A stretch of DNA of 64,000 nucleotides from Flavobacterium noncentrifugens (GTDB taxonomy: Bacteria > Bacteroidota > Bacteroidia > Flavobacteriales > Flavobacteriaceae): the NCBI RefSeq assembly GCF_900100375.1, contig NZ_FNEZ01000002.1, positions 372,001 through 436,000 on the forward strand, read 5' to 3'. The notes under the pieces were generated by a model. It made no database searches, was not told the origin of the DNA, and was given only the letters and a program-made list of their open reading frames with translations. Position numbers and translations under genes: made by a program. Below, piece by piece: positions 7,334 through 17,251 of the stretch (position 1 is its first letter; each line of letters begins with the position of its first letter).

Positions 7334-7922
7334 TACAGACGAAAATACCAACCTGCTACCTTACCACGGTACAGTTAATTATTTCGGAAAAGTAATGACG
7401 GCGGGCGAAGCGCAACATTATTATGACTGTTTGCTGTCAACCATCGAATGGAAAAATGATGAAGCGATCATCTTTGGAAAACTCATTATTACCAAACGAA
7501 AAGTGGCTTGGTACGGCGACAGAAATTTCAATTATACGTATTCCAATACGACAAAACAAGCGTTAATCTGGACACCGGAATTGCTCGAATTAAAAGCATT
7601 GGCCGAACAAAAAACAGGCGAAACCTACAACTCCTGCCTGCTCAATTTATACCACAGTGGCGAAGAAGGCATGGCCTGGCACAGCGATGGCGAAAAAGAC
7701 CTGAAAAAAAACGGTGCGATCGCCTCAATGAGTTTCGGGGCAGAAAGGAAGTTTGCGTTCAAACACAAAAAAACAAAAGAAACGGTCTCGCTGCTTTTAG
7801 AAAACGGAAGTTTGCTGGTGATGAAAGACATCACGCAAACGCATTGGATGCACCGGCTTCCGCCGACGAAAAAAATCTTCAAGCCACGAATCAATCTGAC
7901 TTTCCGGACGATCGATTTTTGA
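7314..7922 (+). CDS. AlkB-like 2-oxoglutarate/Fe(II) dioxygenase
   Basis: Predicted oxidative DNA/RNA demethylase (202 aa) that repairs 1-methyladenine and 3-methylcytosine type lesions using Fe(II) and 2-oxoglutarate. The facial triad is visible as H123-x-D125 in MAWHSDGEKDL and H180 in THWMHRLPPT; R192 and R198 in PRINLTFR are the 2-oxoglutarate and fold arginines (the RxNxTFR signature). The tyrosine in NLYHSG upstream of the HxD is also typical. Length fits the ALKBH2/3-like bacterial group. Overlap with the Ada-type metal-binding gene implies co-transcription of a small alkylation-repair set. Confidence 0.93.
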   Translation: MDLFGNNTDENTNLLPYHGTVNYFGKVMTAGEAQHYYDCLLSTIEWKNDEAIIFGKLIITKRKVAWYGDRNFNYTYSNTTKQALIWTPELLELKALAEQKTGETYNSCLLNLYHSGEEGMAWHSDGEKDLKKNGAIASMSFGAERKFAFKHKKTKETVSLLLENGSLLVMKDITQTHWMHRLPPTKKIFKPRINLTFRTIDF

Positions 7923-8004
7923 TTTCATCCTGAAGTTTCGGAGCAGATGGCCGATTTACGAACGCCGATCACGTAAATCGTACATCTGAAATCGTTATTT
8001 AAAA

Positions 8005-9255
8005 TTATTCATCGGAGCGAAGTTTTTTTACGATCCACGGAAGTGTCAGGCCTTGCCCGATCAACGTAAATAAAACGACTACAACGGAGATGAAAATAAT
8101 GGTGTTTCTTTGTGGAAACGGACTTCCATCTGCCAAGGTCATCGGCAACCCAATCGCAATGGCCAGTGAAACAATGCCGCGCATTCCGGACCAGCTGATG
8201 ATCAGGCTGCTTTTAAAATCGAGCAAAGCCTGTTCGGAAATTTTGCGCTTCCGATTGCTTTGAAAGTCTTTTTTGAGGCTGAATTGCTGCAGGAAAACGC
8301 GCGCCATTCTTAATAAAAGCGCGACAATCGTGATGATAAATGCGTATCCGATAAATGGCAGCAACTGGCTTTCATCAATGTTTTTGATCACATAAGGAAA
8401 TTGCAATCCGATCAGGATAAAAATGAGTCCGTTCAATAAGAAAATGATGATGTCCCAAATCGATTTGGATTCTTTTTTTAAAACTTCCGGAAATATTTTA
8501 TTGCTGAAACGCGAAATGCCCAATCCCAGCATCACCACGGCAATAACGCCCGAAACATGCAATTCTTCCGCAACCTGATAGGTCACAAACGGCATCAGCA
8601 GCATAAAACTGATGGTCACTAAAGTGTTGCCTTTGACACGTTCGAGAATGGCTGCAAGTATTTTTGCGAGTATAAATCCGACGAGAAATCCGCCAACCAT
8701 CAGAATTACAAATTCTAATGACGCTTTCCAGAAAACAAATGCCGTTCCCGTAACTGCGGCTACGGCAAAACGGTAAGCGACCAGCGCCGACGCATCGTTC
8801 AGCAAGCTTTCGCCTTCCAGGATCGTATTGGTTTTTTTAGACAATCCGAGGCCTTTCGTAATGCTCATTGCTGCAACAGCATCGGTCGCAGAAAGGATCG
8901 ATCCGAGTACGAATGAAAGCGGCCAAGTCATGCCATCGATCAAATAATGTGCGGCTATGGCAATTGCAGTTGCCGTCAGGAAAACCAGTGTAATGGCGAG
9001 CGTGCTGATCGTATTCATGTTTGTCCTGAATTCGGCAAACGAAATGTTGAACGCGGCATCATACAGCAGCGGCGGGAGGAAAATCAGGAAAATGATTTCG
9101 GGATTGATTTCGATATCGGGTAAAGTCGGGATGAACCCGATGGCAATTCCGGCAGCGATCAGGATAATCGGGTAGGGCAATTTGATCTTATCGGCGACAG
9201 CCGACAATCCGATCATAATGGCCAGAATGAAGATGACGATACTGTAATTTTCCAC
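8005..9255 (-). CDS. Na+/H+ antiporter, CPA1 family
   Basis: Integral membrane cation/proton antiporter with about 12 hydrophobic segments. Family marks are FLIFLPPLLYDAAF, the ion-binding pair region LSATDAVAAMS (Asp in helix 5-like segment) and GESLLNDASALVAYR, plus WSGMRGIVSLAIAI near the C-terminus. I prefer the GTG at 9255 (MENYSIVIFILAIMIGLSA, 416 aa), because the upstream TTG start at 9285 only adds ten polar residues before the first membrane helix. Monocistronic by position: the next minus-strand gene is over 700 bases away. Likely role is pH and sodium homeostasis; specificity for Na+ or K+ cannot be read from sequence. Confidence 0.9.
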   Translation of the reverse strand: MENYSIVIFILAIMIGLSAVADKIKLPYPIILIAAGIAIGFIPTLPDIEINPEIIFLIFLPPLLYDAAFNISFAEFRTNMNTISTLAITLVFLTATAIAIAAHYLIDGMTWPLSFVLGSILSATDAVAAMSITKGLGLSKKTNTILEGESLLNDASALVAYRFAVAAVTGTAFVFWKASLEFVILMVGGFLVGFILAKILAAILERVKGNTLVTISFMLLMPFVTYQVAEELHVSGVIAVVMLGLGISRFSNKIFPEVLKKESKSIWDIIIFLLNGLIFILIGLQFPYVIKNIDESQLLPFIGYAFIITIVALLLRMARVFLQQFSLKKDFQSNRKRKISEQALLDFKSSLIISWSGMRGIVSLAIAIGLPMTLADGSPFPQRNTIIFISVVVVLFTLIGQGLTLPWIVKKLRSDE

Positions 9256-9465
9256 GGAGCTGCGTTTTATTGGAACAGATTCCAAAGATATTGTTTTTTA
9301 AAAACGCTGCGGCAAATAAATCGGATGTAATAATTCGCGTTGTTTTTAAATGTAACTTGTTGATAAATGAACAGATGATTTTTGTTTGTATTGAAATATT
9401 GATAGAAATTAAATCTTAAAACCGATAAAATCGTAGCTTTATTATTATTTAATTTCTCTGAAAGG

Positions 9466-9987
9466 GTGAAAACGATGCTTTCCATATTGCTGTTTGTATC
9501 AATAAGCCTTTTTTCGCAGCAAAGACAAGACAGCTTGTGGAAAGTGGCAAACGATAAAAATGAAACGGTTTACCACAAGATCGATGCGCTTCGAAACATC
9601 CTTAGAAATGATTATAAAAATGAAAATGTAATCAAAGTTCGCTCACTTTTGTAGCATTATTTAAACGAAACGAACGGACGATACGAATGTGGCGCTTGCC
9701 CATACCGGAACCATGCGATTCCTTATTAAAACAAAGCACTGAAAATTTACCAGAAGCAGCAAAACCAGAAAAAGCGCGCCATTTTATACCGCGCCATCGG
9801 GATGTTGTATTATGATCACGGCTACATGAACCGCGCCCTCGAAAGCTTTAATCTGAGCTTAAAACCCTCTGAAAAGGGAAGTTATGATTATTGTAATGTA
9901 CTCGATAACATCGGATACATTTACCTGAATGCCAGGAAATACGACAAAGCGATCGCGTGTTTTAAAGAAGCGATGAGCGGATACTAA
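9466..9987 (+). pseudogene. Decayed TPR-repeat gene with two in-frame stops
   Basis: Translation of a single frame from GTG 9466 gives a signal peptide (MLSILLFVSISLFSQ), a helical start, then a TAG at 9652-9654, more sequence, a TAA at 9727-9729, and then about 85 residues with clear tetratricopeptide character (RALESFNLSLKPSEKG, LDNIGYIYLNARKYDKAIAC) ending at a TAA at 9985. No frameshift is needed. The N-terminal layout (signal peptide then TPRs) is like that of flavobacterial TPR histidine kinases or LuxR-type regulators, but no kinase or HTH part follows. I interpret it as the truncated remnant of such a sensor. Confidence 0.7.
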
Positions 9988-10005
9988 TTTTTGTAACGCT
10001 TTGGT

Positions 10006-10401
10006 TTATCCGATGCTTTCCAAAAATTCAGGACTCAAAGGCTTTTCCTGGAATGCCGTTACATACGGATTGTTGGCTGCCCGCTCAATGTCATGCGCAT
10101 CGATGCTCGACGAAACGATAAATATTTTCGGGTATTTTTTTAAGGCATCTGGAAAATGGACGAAAGCGTCCATGAATTCAAACCCTGACATCTCAGGCAT
10201 GTAAATGTCAACTAAAATGACATCGGGCCAGGCTTCTTCATTTTTAATATTTTCCCTGAAGTATTTTAGTGCGTCAAGCGCGGAAGGGTATTGCAGCAGA
10301 TCGTTGCAAAAATGTGTTTTCGACATGATCCGCGCCGTGACATACAAATCGATGGTATTGTCATCGATGACCATTACTTTGTTAAATTTAGCTTCGCTCA
10401 T
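10006..10401 (-). CDS. Single-domain response regulator
   Basis: A 131-residue CheY-like receiver with no output domain. The acidic pair is D13-D14 (VIDDN), the phospho-acceptor is D65 in ILVDIYMPEMSG, the switch Ser/Thr is in IVSSS and the conserved lysine is K120 in FQEKPLS. Its start overlaps the end of the histidine kinase by four bases (ATGA), so the two are co-translated and very likely a cognate pair. Stand-alone receivers of this kind in Flavobacterium often follow PAS-rich kinases. What it signals to is not visible. Confidence 0.93.
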   Translation of the reverse strand: MSEAKFNKVMVIDDNTIDLYVTARIMSKTHFCNDLLQYPSALDALKYFRENIKNEEAWPDVILVDIYMPEMSGFEFMDAFVHFPDALKKYPKIFIVSSSIDAHDIERAANNPYVTAFQEKPLSPEFLESIG

Positions 10402-12767
10402 GGTTTCAGGTTCTTAAACAAGATTTTAAAAAGGGTTCCTTTTTCTTCATGCGACTCAAAGCTGATCGATCCTTCAAGTTTTTCAACGATTTCTTTTGCG
10501 ATATACAAACCAATTCCGGATCCTTCAATCTTTGCTGAGCTTCGGAAAAACATGTCAAAAATCCGGTGCTGCTGTTCTGCGGCTATGCCAATGCCATTGT
10601 CTTCAATGGTAATGGTGAAATTTTCAGGATCCGCAAAGCCTATGATTTTAACAAATGGTGTGGCGACGTAATCTGAATGGAATTTGATGGCATTTGAAAT
10701 GATATTTTCTACAACCGTACAAAATCCGATTTTATCGGAATAAAAGAAATCCTCTTGGGCGATGTTCAGCTCAAACGAAATGTTCGCGGCTTTTTTCCTG
10801 CGAAGGAAGGTATTTACAACGTCTGCCACCTCTTGGCGCGGATTGATTTTCTCTATTTCGATGCCGGTTCTGTTGTTCCTCGAATAACTCAGGATGTTTT
10901 TGATGAAGCCGTCAAGCCGGTTGATGCTGCTTCGGATCATTTTAGCGTGTTCGCGTGTCTGAAGCTCGCGTGTTTCGTCTTCGATAAATGATAGCAGCCC
11001 GAGCATTGAAGTCAGCGGCGATCTCAAGTCGTGCGACACGCTGTATGCAAAGCGGTCGAGCTCAAAATTGGCTTTCATCAACGCTTTATTTTTGTTTTCG
11101 AGTTTTTGTTCCGATTTGATCCTTTCGGAAATATCCCTGGAATGGCAAGCGACGCCAACGATTTCATTCCCTTTTCGGATTGGGTTAAATGAAATTTCCG
11201 ACCAATTGCCATCGGGATAAGTGATCCTGACGATTTCGGTAAAACTTTCCCCTGCGAGCGCTCTCGCATAAAAATGCCGGTACATTTTACGGCTGCGAAT
11301 GTTCAGTTCCCGCTTGATGATGTTGTCGCCTTTGGAAAGCGATTTTCCATATACGGTGGTGATCAGTTCGTCGAACGCCTTGTTGAATGTTATGAGTTTG
11401 AGTTTGTTGTCGATGCTCCACATGATGTCGCCGGTGTTGTTGATCAGCGCATCGAGGTTGTTGCGGTCGAATTCCCGTTGCTGTTCGGCTAATTTTTTTT
11501 CAGTGATATCCGTAAAATTCGACACCATGGCATTCACTGCAGGGTCATTGAGCAGATTGGTGCCAATTCCTTCACACCAAAGCCAATGCCCGTTTTTGTG
11601 CTTGACTCGGATTTGGAACGAGAACGTTTTGCCCGGAACTTTCATCGCGTTATTGCGTTTTTTGAGAAATACAGGCAAATCTTCTGTATGGATAATGTCA
11701 AACAGTTGTGAATTCAGCATTTCGGCCATATCATAACCCAGGATTTCTGTAATCGAAGGGCTGCCGTACAGTACTTTTCCCTCTTTGTTTGCCAATGTTT
11801 TCATGTCGACGCTTTTCTCGATTAGTGCGCGAAAGCGTTTTTCGTTTTTGATGACCAATTCTTCGGTGAAGCGGTGCTGTTTGGCTTTTTCAAAATTATC
11901 GATGGCAAACGAAAGGTCGGATGCGACTTCGGTCAGCAGGTCAATTTCCTGTTTTTCAGTGAAGTTCAATTCATTGGAATACAGGTTGAAAGTTCCGATG
12001 ATGCGACCCATTTTCCACAAAGGCAATACAATGCATGAGCTTATTTCGTGTTTTTCAGCAAATGCCGCCCAGCTCACAAGATCCAAGTCGTGCTGGATGT
12101 CGCTGCAGATGTAATGTGTTTTGGTGCGAAGGACAAAATCCTGTGGGCCATTTTTTGCATAGCGTAGGTTTTTCAGTTGCAGCACTTCATCGGCATGAAG
12201 CCCGGATTCTCCAATCAGGCTGATGCTCGTGCGGGTTTCATCATACAAACCTATCCATGCGATTTTAAATTTCCCGAATGCTGTTGCAATGTCACAGGCA
12301 TTCCTGAAAAGTGTTTTTTCATCATGAACATGCAGAATGTTTTGATTAATCTGGCTCAGGAATGCATAAAGGCTTTTTCCTTTACTAATTTTTTCGAGTG
12401 CTTTTTTATAAGGTGTAATGTCAATCGACATCACGCAAATGCCATCATTATCAGGTTCAACCACGATTTGAAACCAGCGCGAAGATTCATCGGGATATAC
12501 GAATTCATTTTCAAAACGCTGGGGTTCGCGCAGTGTCATGCAACGGTTAAGATGTCTAAAAAGTGGTGTATTCTCGATGCCTGGGAATTTCTCCATCATC
12601 GTAAAGCCTAAAAGATCTTCTTTTTGAGCTTTTGATTGCTGCACCGTTACATCATTCAAATAAATATAGCGCCAGTTAAAATCAATCACCTGAATGCCTT
12701 CTAACAGCGAATCCAGCCTGTTGCGGAGTTGGTTTGTAAGGTTTGATTGATTTTTGTGCTCGTCCAT
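10398..12767 (-). CDS. PAS/GAF-domain sensor histidine kinase
   Basis: Cytoplasmic multi-sensor kinase of 789 aa with no membrane segments. In order: PAS-like region (about 10-125), GAF domain (about 130-300, including KFKIAWIGLYDE), PAS with PAC (about 310-430, with GYDMAEML and ENGHWLWCEG-like KNGHWLWCEG), a third PAS (about 433-555), HisKA with the phospho-accepting histidine in FAYSVSHDLRSPLTSM, and HATPase_c with the N box VENIISNAIKFH and G boxes IEDNGIGI and GSGIGLYIAKEI. Signal unknown; the PAS/GAF set suggests light, redox or small-ligand sensing. The downstream receiver overlaps by four bases. Two decayed signalling genes lie on either side (9466-9987, 14269-14622). Confidence 0.95.
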   Translation of the reverse strand: MDEHKNQSNLTNQLRNRLDSLLEGIQVIDFNWRYIYLNDVTVQQSKAQKEDLLGFTMMEKFPGIENTPLFRHLNRCMTLREPQRFENEFVYPDESSRWFQIVVEPDNDGICVMSIDITPYKKALEKISKGKSLYAFLSQINQNILHVHDEKTLFRNACDIATAFGKFKIAWIGLYDETRTSISLIGESGLHADEVLQLKNLRYAKNGPQDFVLRTKTHYICSDIQHDLDLVSWAAFAEKHEISSCIVLPLWKMGRIIGTFNLYSNELNFTEKQEIDLLTEVASDLSFAIDNFEKAKQHRFTEELVIKNEKRFRALIEKSVDMKTLANKEGKVLYGSPSITEILGYDMAEMLNSQLFDIIHTEDLPVFLKKRNNAMKVPGKTFSFQIRVKHKNGHWLWCEGIGTNLLNDPAVNAMVSNFTDITEKKLAEQQREFDRNNLDALINNTGDIMWSIDNKLKLITFNKAFDELITTVYGKSLSKGDNIIKRELNIRSRKMYRHFYARALAGESFTEIVRITYPDGNWSEISFNPIRKGNEIVGVACHSRDISERIKSEQKLENKNKALMKANFELDRFAYSVSHDLRSPLTSMLGLLSFIEDETRELQTREHAKMIRSSINRLDGFIKNILSYSRNNRTGIEIEKINPRQEVADVVNTFLRRKKAANISFELNIAQEDFFYSDKIGFCTVVENIISNAIKFHSDYVATPFVKIIGFADPENFTITIEDNGIGIAAEQQHRIFDMFFRSSAKIEGSGIGLYIAKEIVEKLEGSISFESHEEKGTLFKILFKNLKP

Positions 12768-13019
12768 TTTTGAGTTATCCGATACTTAAAAATAGCATTG
12801 GTTGCAACAAGTTAAGTATTAGCAAATAAATATGCAAGAATAAAATCGCATTTTGTCATATATTGGCAACGCGTTACAAAAATGTTTTTTAAGAATTTTT
12901 TATCAACCCGCCTGATGATTGGCTTGCATTGGTTTTAGACTTGCATTTATTTGATCTGATAAATATCCAACAAAAAAAAGCATATAAGCAAAACTTATTT
13001 TTAACAGGAATAATACTGT

Positions 13020-14147
13020 TTAAATGCGGATTAATCTTTCTGCTGCTTTTTCAAGGGTTTCGTCTTTTTTGGCAAAACAAAAACGAATCAGTTTCCGGTC
13101 ACTTTTATTCTCATAAAATACAGAAAGCGGGATCGCCGCGACACCATAATCTACAATCAGGCGTTTTGTAAAATCCAGGTCATTTTCATTGCTGATCGCT
13201 GCATACGATGCCACCTGAAAGTAGGTTCCTTCACAAGGCAAAAGCGAAAAACGGCTTGTCGCTAAGAGACTTCTGAAACCATTGCGTTTTTCCTCATAGA
13301 AATTATAAAGAGTGTTGGGCGCTACAATGTCAAGATATTCGGCTATCGCAACCTGGGCAATGCTGTTGACGCTGAAAACCAAAAACTGATGCAATTTTTT
13401 AAGTTCTTGCATCAAATGTGCCGGAGCAATGGCATAGCCGATTTTCCAGCCTGTAATGTGGAACGTTTTTCCAAAAGACGAAATAACGATGCTGCGGTTT
13501 TTTAATTTTTCACGCGAATGAACCGAAATGTGGCGGTTTCCGAATGCGATATATTCATACACTTCATCAGCCAATATCAAAACTTCCGGGAACAATTCTA
13601 ATAATTTTTCGAGCTGGAGAAAATCGGATTCCGACCATATTTTCCCCGACGGATTGTGCGGATTGTTGAGGATGATCATTTTTGTTCGCTGGTTCATCGC
13701 GTCTGAAATGGCATTCCAATCGGGTGTAAAATCAGCATTCAGTGCAATCCGTACCGGCTTCGCATGAACCAAAACAATCGGTGTTGTATAACAATCATAA
13801 CTAGGATCCAGGATAATGACTTCGTCGTTTGTGTTAACCAATGCCTGGATTGCGGTGAAAATTCCCTGCGTGGCACCTGCGGTGACTAGAATTTCTGAAA
13901 CCGGATCTACAAGCCGTTGGTATGATCTTAAAGTCAGTGTCGCGATTTTTTCGAGCAGCGGCAGATAACCTGAAAATGGTAAGTATTGATGGATATTTTG
14001 TTTTGCGATTTTAGCAACAATGTTGGTCAGTTTTTCATCTGCAGGAAAATCTGGGAAACCCTGCGACAGGTTAATCGCCTGGTATTCATTTGCCATTTTA
14101 GACATGGTTGTAAAAATACTTTCTCCAGAATCCGGGAATTTTGACAT
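13020..14147 (-). CDS. PLP-dependent aminotransferase, methionine aminotransferase-like
   Basis: Class I/II aminotransferase of 375 aa resembling E. coli YbdL and kynurenine aminotransferases. Visible marks are the N-terminal INLSQGFPDFPAD, the NNPHNPSG loop (161-168), ADEVYEY with Asp194 contacting the pyridine nitrogen, and the PLP lysine K227 in ISSFGKTFHITGWKIGY. The YbdL group prefers methionine, histidine and phenylalanine and is thought to act in methionine salvage or catabolism; the assignment within the class is from motif resemblance. The stop is at 13020. Flanks of 250 bases on the 3' side and 120 on the 5' side contain no other gene. Confidence 0.9.
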   Translation of the reverse strand: MSKFPDSGESIFTTMSKMANEYQAINLSQGFPDFPADEKLTNIVAKIAKQNIHQYLPFSGYLPLLEKIATLTLRSYQRLVDPVSEILVTAGATQGIFTAIQALVNTNDEVIILDPSYDCYTTPIVLVHAKPVRIALNADFTPDWNAISDAMNQRTKMIILNNPHNPSGKIWSESDFLQLEKLLELFPEVLILADEVYEYIAFGNRHISVHSREKLKNRSIVISSFGKTFHITGWKIGYAIAPAHLMQELKKLHQFLVFSVNSIAQVAIAEYLDIVAPNTLYNFYEEKRNGFRSLLATSRFSLLPCEGTYFQVASYAAISNENDLDFTKRLIVDYGVAAIPLSVFYENKSDRKLIRFCFAKKDETLEKAAERLIRI

Positions 14148-14268
14148 AGAGTGTTGCTGTTTGTGTTGTTATTCGATATAATCCTTTAGTTTGTAGAAGC
14201 AAATGTTCAAAAAAATTTCTAAATTATTTATATTTTGCCTCTCACCTTAAAAACGAAATATACGGGCC

Positions 14269-14622
14269 ATGAAAACAATAATGCTCATTGACGACAATAA
14301 AATGTTCCATTTTCTGAACAAGAGAATTGTCGAAAAAATGCAGGTTTTTGAACAGATATGACTTTTTGAAAATGCCAGAAATGCGTTGGAAGTCATCCGG
14401 AATAAAACACCGGAATATATTTTGCTGGATCTCATAATGCCTGTGGTGAACGGTTTTTAATTTTTTGATGGACTTGAAAAACTGCCATCAGAAATTACCA
14501 AAAGCATCAAAGTTGTCGTGCTGACTTCTTCGTTGATGGAAAGATTACAACAAATCGATGCAATACCAAAACGTGATCCTAAACCGCTCGACACCGAAAA
14601 AATCAAACCCTACATCCACTAA
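14269..14622 (+). pseudogene. Decayed single-domain response regulator
   Basis: From the ATG at 14269 one frame runs to a TAA at 14620, encoding a CheY-like receiver interrupted by TGA at 14359-14361 and TAA at 14458-14460. Recognisable parts are MKTIMLIDDNKMFHF (acidic pair), ILLDLIMPVVNGF (phospho-acceptor Asp intact), VVLTSS (switch residue) and PKPLD (conserved Lys). There are no frameshifts over 354 bases, so loss of function is probably recent, or the stops were the first hits. The 3' end overlaps the mutB stop in convergent orientation. Confidence 0.75.
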
Positions 14623-16757
14623 TTGGCTTCAAAGCCTTTAATCAGTACATCGAGTATCGTAATTGCCGCTTCACTAATTTTCGTTCCCGGACCAAAAACG
14701 GCCACTGCGCCTGCATCAAACAAATATTGGTAATCCTGTGCCGGAATCACGCCGCCAACAATCACCATAATGTCTTCGCGGCCATATTTCTTAAGTTCTT
14801 CGATCACTTGTGGAACCAAAGTCTTGTGCCCTGCGGCCAGTGAAGATACGCCCAGGATGTGCACGTCATTTTCAACCGCTTGTTTTGCTGCTTCTGCCGG
14901 AGTTTGGAATAACGGCCCGATGTCAACGTCAAAACCCACATCGGCATAACCTGTCGCCACTACTTTTGCACCTCGGTCATGTCCGTCCTGGCCCATTTTT
15001 GCGATCATGATCCTTGGGCGACGGCCTTCAAGTTTGGCAAATTCGTTGGCTTTTTGCCTGGCTTTTTCAAAGCTTTCGTCGTTTTTGATTTCTTTGCTGT
15101 ACACGCCACTAAAAGATTTAATTTGTGCTTTATACCTTCCGAAGACTGTTTCCAATGCATCGCTGATCTCGCCCAAAGTCGCGCGGTTTCTTGCGGCATC
15201 GACTGCGAGTTCCAATAAATTGCCTTCGCCTGATTTGGCTGTAGCTATTAATTTATCCAAACAGGCAGCCACTTTTTGTGAATCCCTCGAAGCTTGTATT
15301 TGCCCGAGCCTTTCAATTTGCTGCCTGCGTACCATTTGGTTGTCGACATCCAGAATGTGCAGCGGATCTTCTCTTTCTAATCTGAATTTATTTACGCCGA
15401 CAATAATATCCTGGTTGCTGTCAATGCGCGCCTGTTTCCTCGCTGCCGCTTCTTCAATGCGCAATTTTGGTATTCCGGCTTCAATCGCTTTGGTCATGCC
15501 GCCGAGTTCTTCAACTTCTTCAATGAGTTTCCAGGCGCTTTGCGCAATGTCGTTCGTTAAGCTTTCGACATAATAACTGCCTGCCCATGGATCAACGGTT
15601 TTGGTAATTTTGGTTTCTTCCTGCAAATAGATTTGTGTGTTTCTGGCAATTCTGGCCGAGAAGTCTGTTGGCAGTGCAATCGCTTCATCCAGGGCATTTG
15701 TATGTAAAGATTGGGTTCCGCCAAATGCTGCGGCTGCGGCTTCAATGCAGGTTCGCGCTACATTGTTAAACGGATCCTGTTCGGTTAAACTCCAGCCTGA
15801 TGTTTGGCAATGTGTCCTTAGTGCTAATGACTTTTCATCTTTTGGGGAAAACTGTTTTAGCAATTTGGCCCAGATCATTCTACCTGCACGCATTTTTGCA
15901 ATCTCCATAAAATGGTTCATGCCAATGGCCCAGAAAAACGATAGGCGCGGAGCGAACTCATCGATTTTCATTCCGGTGGACAATCCGGTTCTAATGTATT
16001 CCAATCCGTCAGCCAAAGTATAAGCGAGCTCAATGTCTGCGGTTGCTCCGGCTTCCTGCATGTGGTAACCGGAAATTGAGATCGAATTGAATTTCGGCAT
16101 TTTTTTGCTCGTAAATTCAAAAATATCGGCAATGATTTTCATTGATGGCGTGGGCGGATAAATGTAAGTATTCCGCACCATGAATTCTTTTAAAATATCA
16201 TTCTGGATCGTTCCTGAAAGCAGTTCGGTTTTTACACCTTGTTCTTCTGCTGCAACGATGTAAAAGGCCATAATGGGCAAAACGGCACCGTTCATAGTCA
16301 TGGAAACCGACATTTCACCAAGCGGAATCTGGTCAAACAGCACTTTCATGTCTTCAACCGAATCGATCGCCACACCAGCTTTTCCAACATCGCCTACGAC
16401 GCGTTCATGATCAGAATCGTAACCGCGGTGCGTAGGTAAATCGAATGCGATCGACAGTCCTTTTTGCCCGGCCGCCAGGTTTCTTCTGTAAAAGGCGTTG
16501 CTTTCTTCGGCAGTAGAAAATCCTGCATACTGGCGCACTGTCCATGGACGGCGAACGTACATGGTGGCGTATGGGCCGCGTAAATTTGGCGCAAAGCCCG
16601 CCCCGAATTCGAGATGTTCGAGATTTTCTATGTCTTTTTCGGAATATTCAGATTTGAGTTCAATGCCTTCGGCGGTCAGAAAATTTGAAGCCGTCGCAAA
16701 TTCAAAATCCGGATAAGCCGTTTTTAAATCGATGTGTTGGAGGTCTTTTCTTTTCAT
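14619..16757 (-). CDS. mutB: Methylmalonyl-CoA mutase large (catalytic) subunit
   Basis: Adenosylcobalamin enzyme interconverting succinyl-CoA and (R)-methylmalonyl-CoA, part of propionate metabolism. The 712-residue protein has the N-terminal TIM-barrel half ([36 protein letters not shown]) and the C-terminal B12-binding domain with the base-off motif DGHDRGAK and GGVIPAQDY. The start overlaps the stop of the TonB-C-like gene by four bases. With the mutA product it should form the heterodimer; the GTPase chaperone MeaB is encoded 36 kb away at 52431-53525. Its 3' end overlaps a decayed receiver gene on the other strand. Confidence 0.97.
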   Translation of the reverse strand: MKRKDLQHIDLKTAYPDFEFATASNFLTAEGIELKSEYSEKDIENLEHLEFGAGFAPNLRGPYATMYVRRPWTVRQYAGFSTAEESNAFYRRNLAAGQKGLSIAFDLPTHRGYDSDHERVVGDVGKAGVAIDSVEDMKVLFDQIPLGEMSVSMTMNGAVLPIMAFYIVAAEEQGVKTELLSGTIQNDILKEFMVRNTYIYPPTPSMKIIADIFEFTSKKMPKFNSISISGYHMQEAGATADIELAYTLADGLEYIRTGLSTGMKIDEFAPRLSFFWAIGMNHFMEIAKMRAGRMIWAKLLKQFSPKDEKSLALRTHCQTSGWSLTEQDPFNNVARTCIEAAAAAFGGTQSLHTNALDEAIALPTDFSARIARNTQIYLQEETKITKTVDPWAGSYYVESLTNDIAQSAWKLIEEVEELGGMTKAIEAGIPKLRIEEAAARKQARIDSNQDIIVGVNKFRLEREDPLHILDVDNQMVRRQQIERLGQIQASRDSQKVAACLDKLIATAKSGEGNLLELAVDAARNRATLGEISDALETVFGRYKAQIKSFSGVYSKEIKNDESFEKARQKANEFAKLEGRRPRIMIAKMGQDGHDRGAKVVATGYADVGFDVDIGPLFQTPAEAAKQAVENDVHILGVSSLAAGHKTLVPQVIEELKKYGREDIMVIVGGVIPAQDYQYLFDAGAVAVFGPGTKISEAAITILDVLIKGFEAN

Positions 16758-17251
16758 TGTTTGTCCTTAATTTGCGCAATGTTTTTCAATTGCCCGGCGG
16801 TTAATTTGGAAGCTTCATAAGGAAATGTTACAGGCAATGTATAATTGCAACGCACAGTTTTTTGTTGGTATACAGCGGGTTTCCAATGTGGCATTGACTG
16901 GAGTACACGAATGGTTTCGGCGCCGATACCCATTCCTAGGTCGCGGATGATCCTGATGTTTGACAAAGAGCCGTCTTTTTCGATCGTAAAACTTACGAAT
17001 TGCCTTCCGTTCAAATCGGGTTTTTGCGCGGGTGCTTTAAATTCGGCGTGGAAAAGTGTATAAAATTCGGGAAGGCCTCCGGGAAATTCAGGTTTTTGAT
17101 CCACTGCAGGCAGAACAAAAACTTCGTTTGGGTCAATTGTTGAAACGGGAATTGATGGCTTATCCGGACAATAAGTTGGTATTGGTTTGACCGTTTGGCA
17201 AAAGGCAAACTGCATAAGCAATAAAAATACTATTAAAGCATATTTATTCAT
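16754..17251 (-). CDS. Secreted TonB C-terminal-like protein between mutA and mutB
   Basis: A 165-residue exported protein: signal peptide [18 protein letters not shown] (cleavage near CQT), a short linker with [11 protein letters not shown], and a domain resembling the TonB C-terminus ([45 protein letters not shown]). It lacks the usual N-terminal membrane anchor of TonB. I chose the ATG at 17251, which overlaps the last codons of mutA by eight bases; a longer in-frame reading begins inside mutA. The stop overlaps the mutB start. Placement inside the mutase operon by tight overlaps is clear; any functional tie to the mutase is unknown and may be only translational coupling. Confidence 0.8.
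   Translation of the reverse strand: MNKYALIVFLLLMQFAFCQTVKPIPTYCPDKPSIPVSTIDPNEVFVLPAVDQKPEFPGGLPEFYTLFHAEFKAPAQKPDLNGRQFVSFTIEKDGSLSNIRIIRDLGMGIGAETIRVLQSMPHWKPAVYQQKTVRCNYTLPVTFPYEASKLTAGQLKNIAQIKDKQ

Noticed and set aside
9466..9987. Recoding or alternative genetic code to explain in-frame stops
   Set aside because: The two decayed genes have TAG, TAA, TGA and TAA in place of sense codons, while all other genes in the window use these codons as normal stops. Pseudogenes are the simpler explanation.
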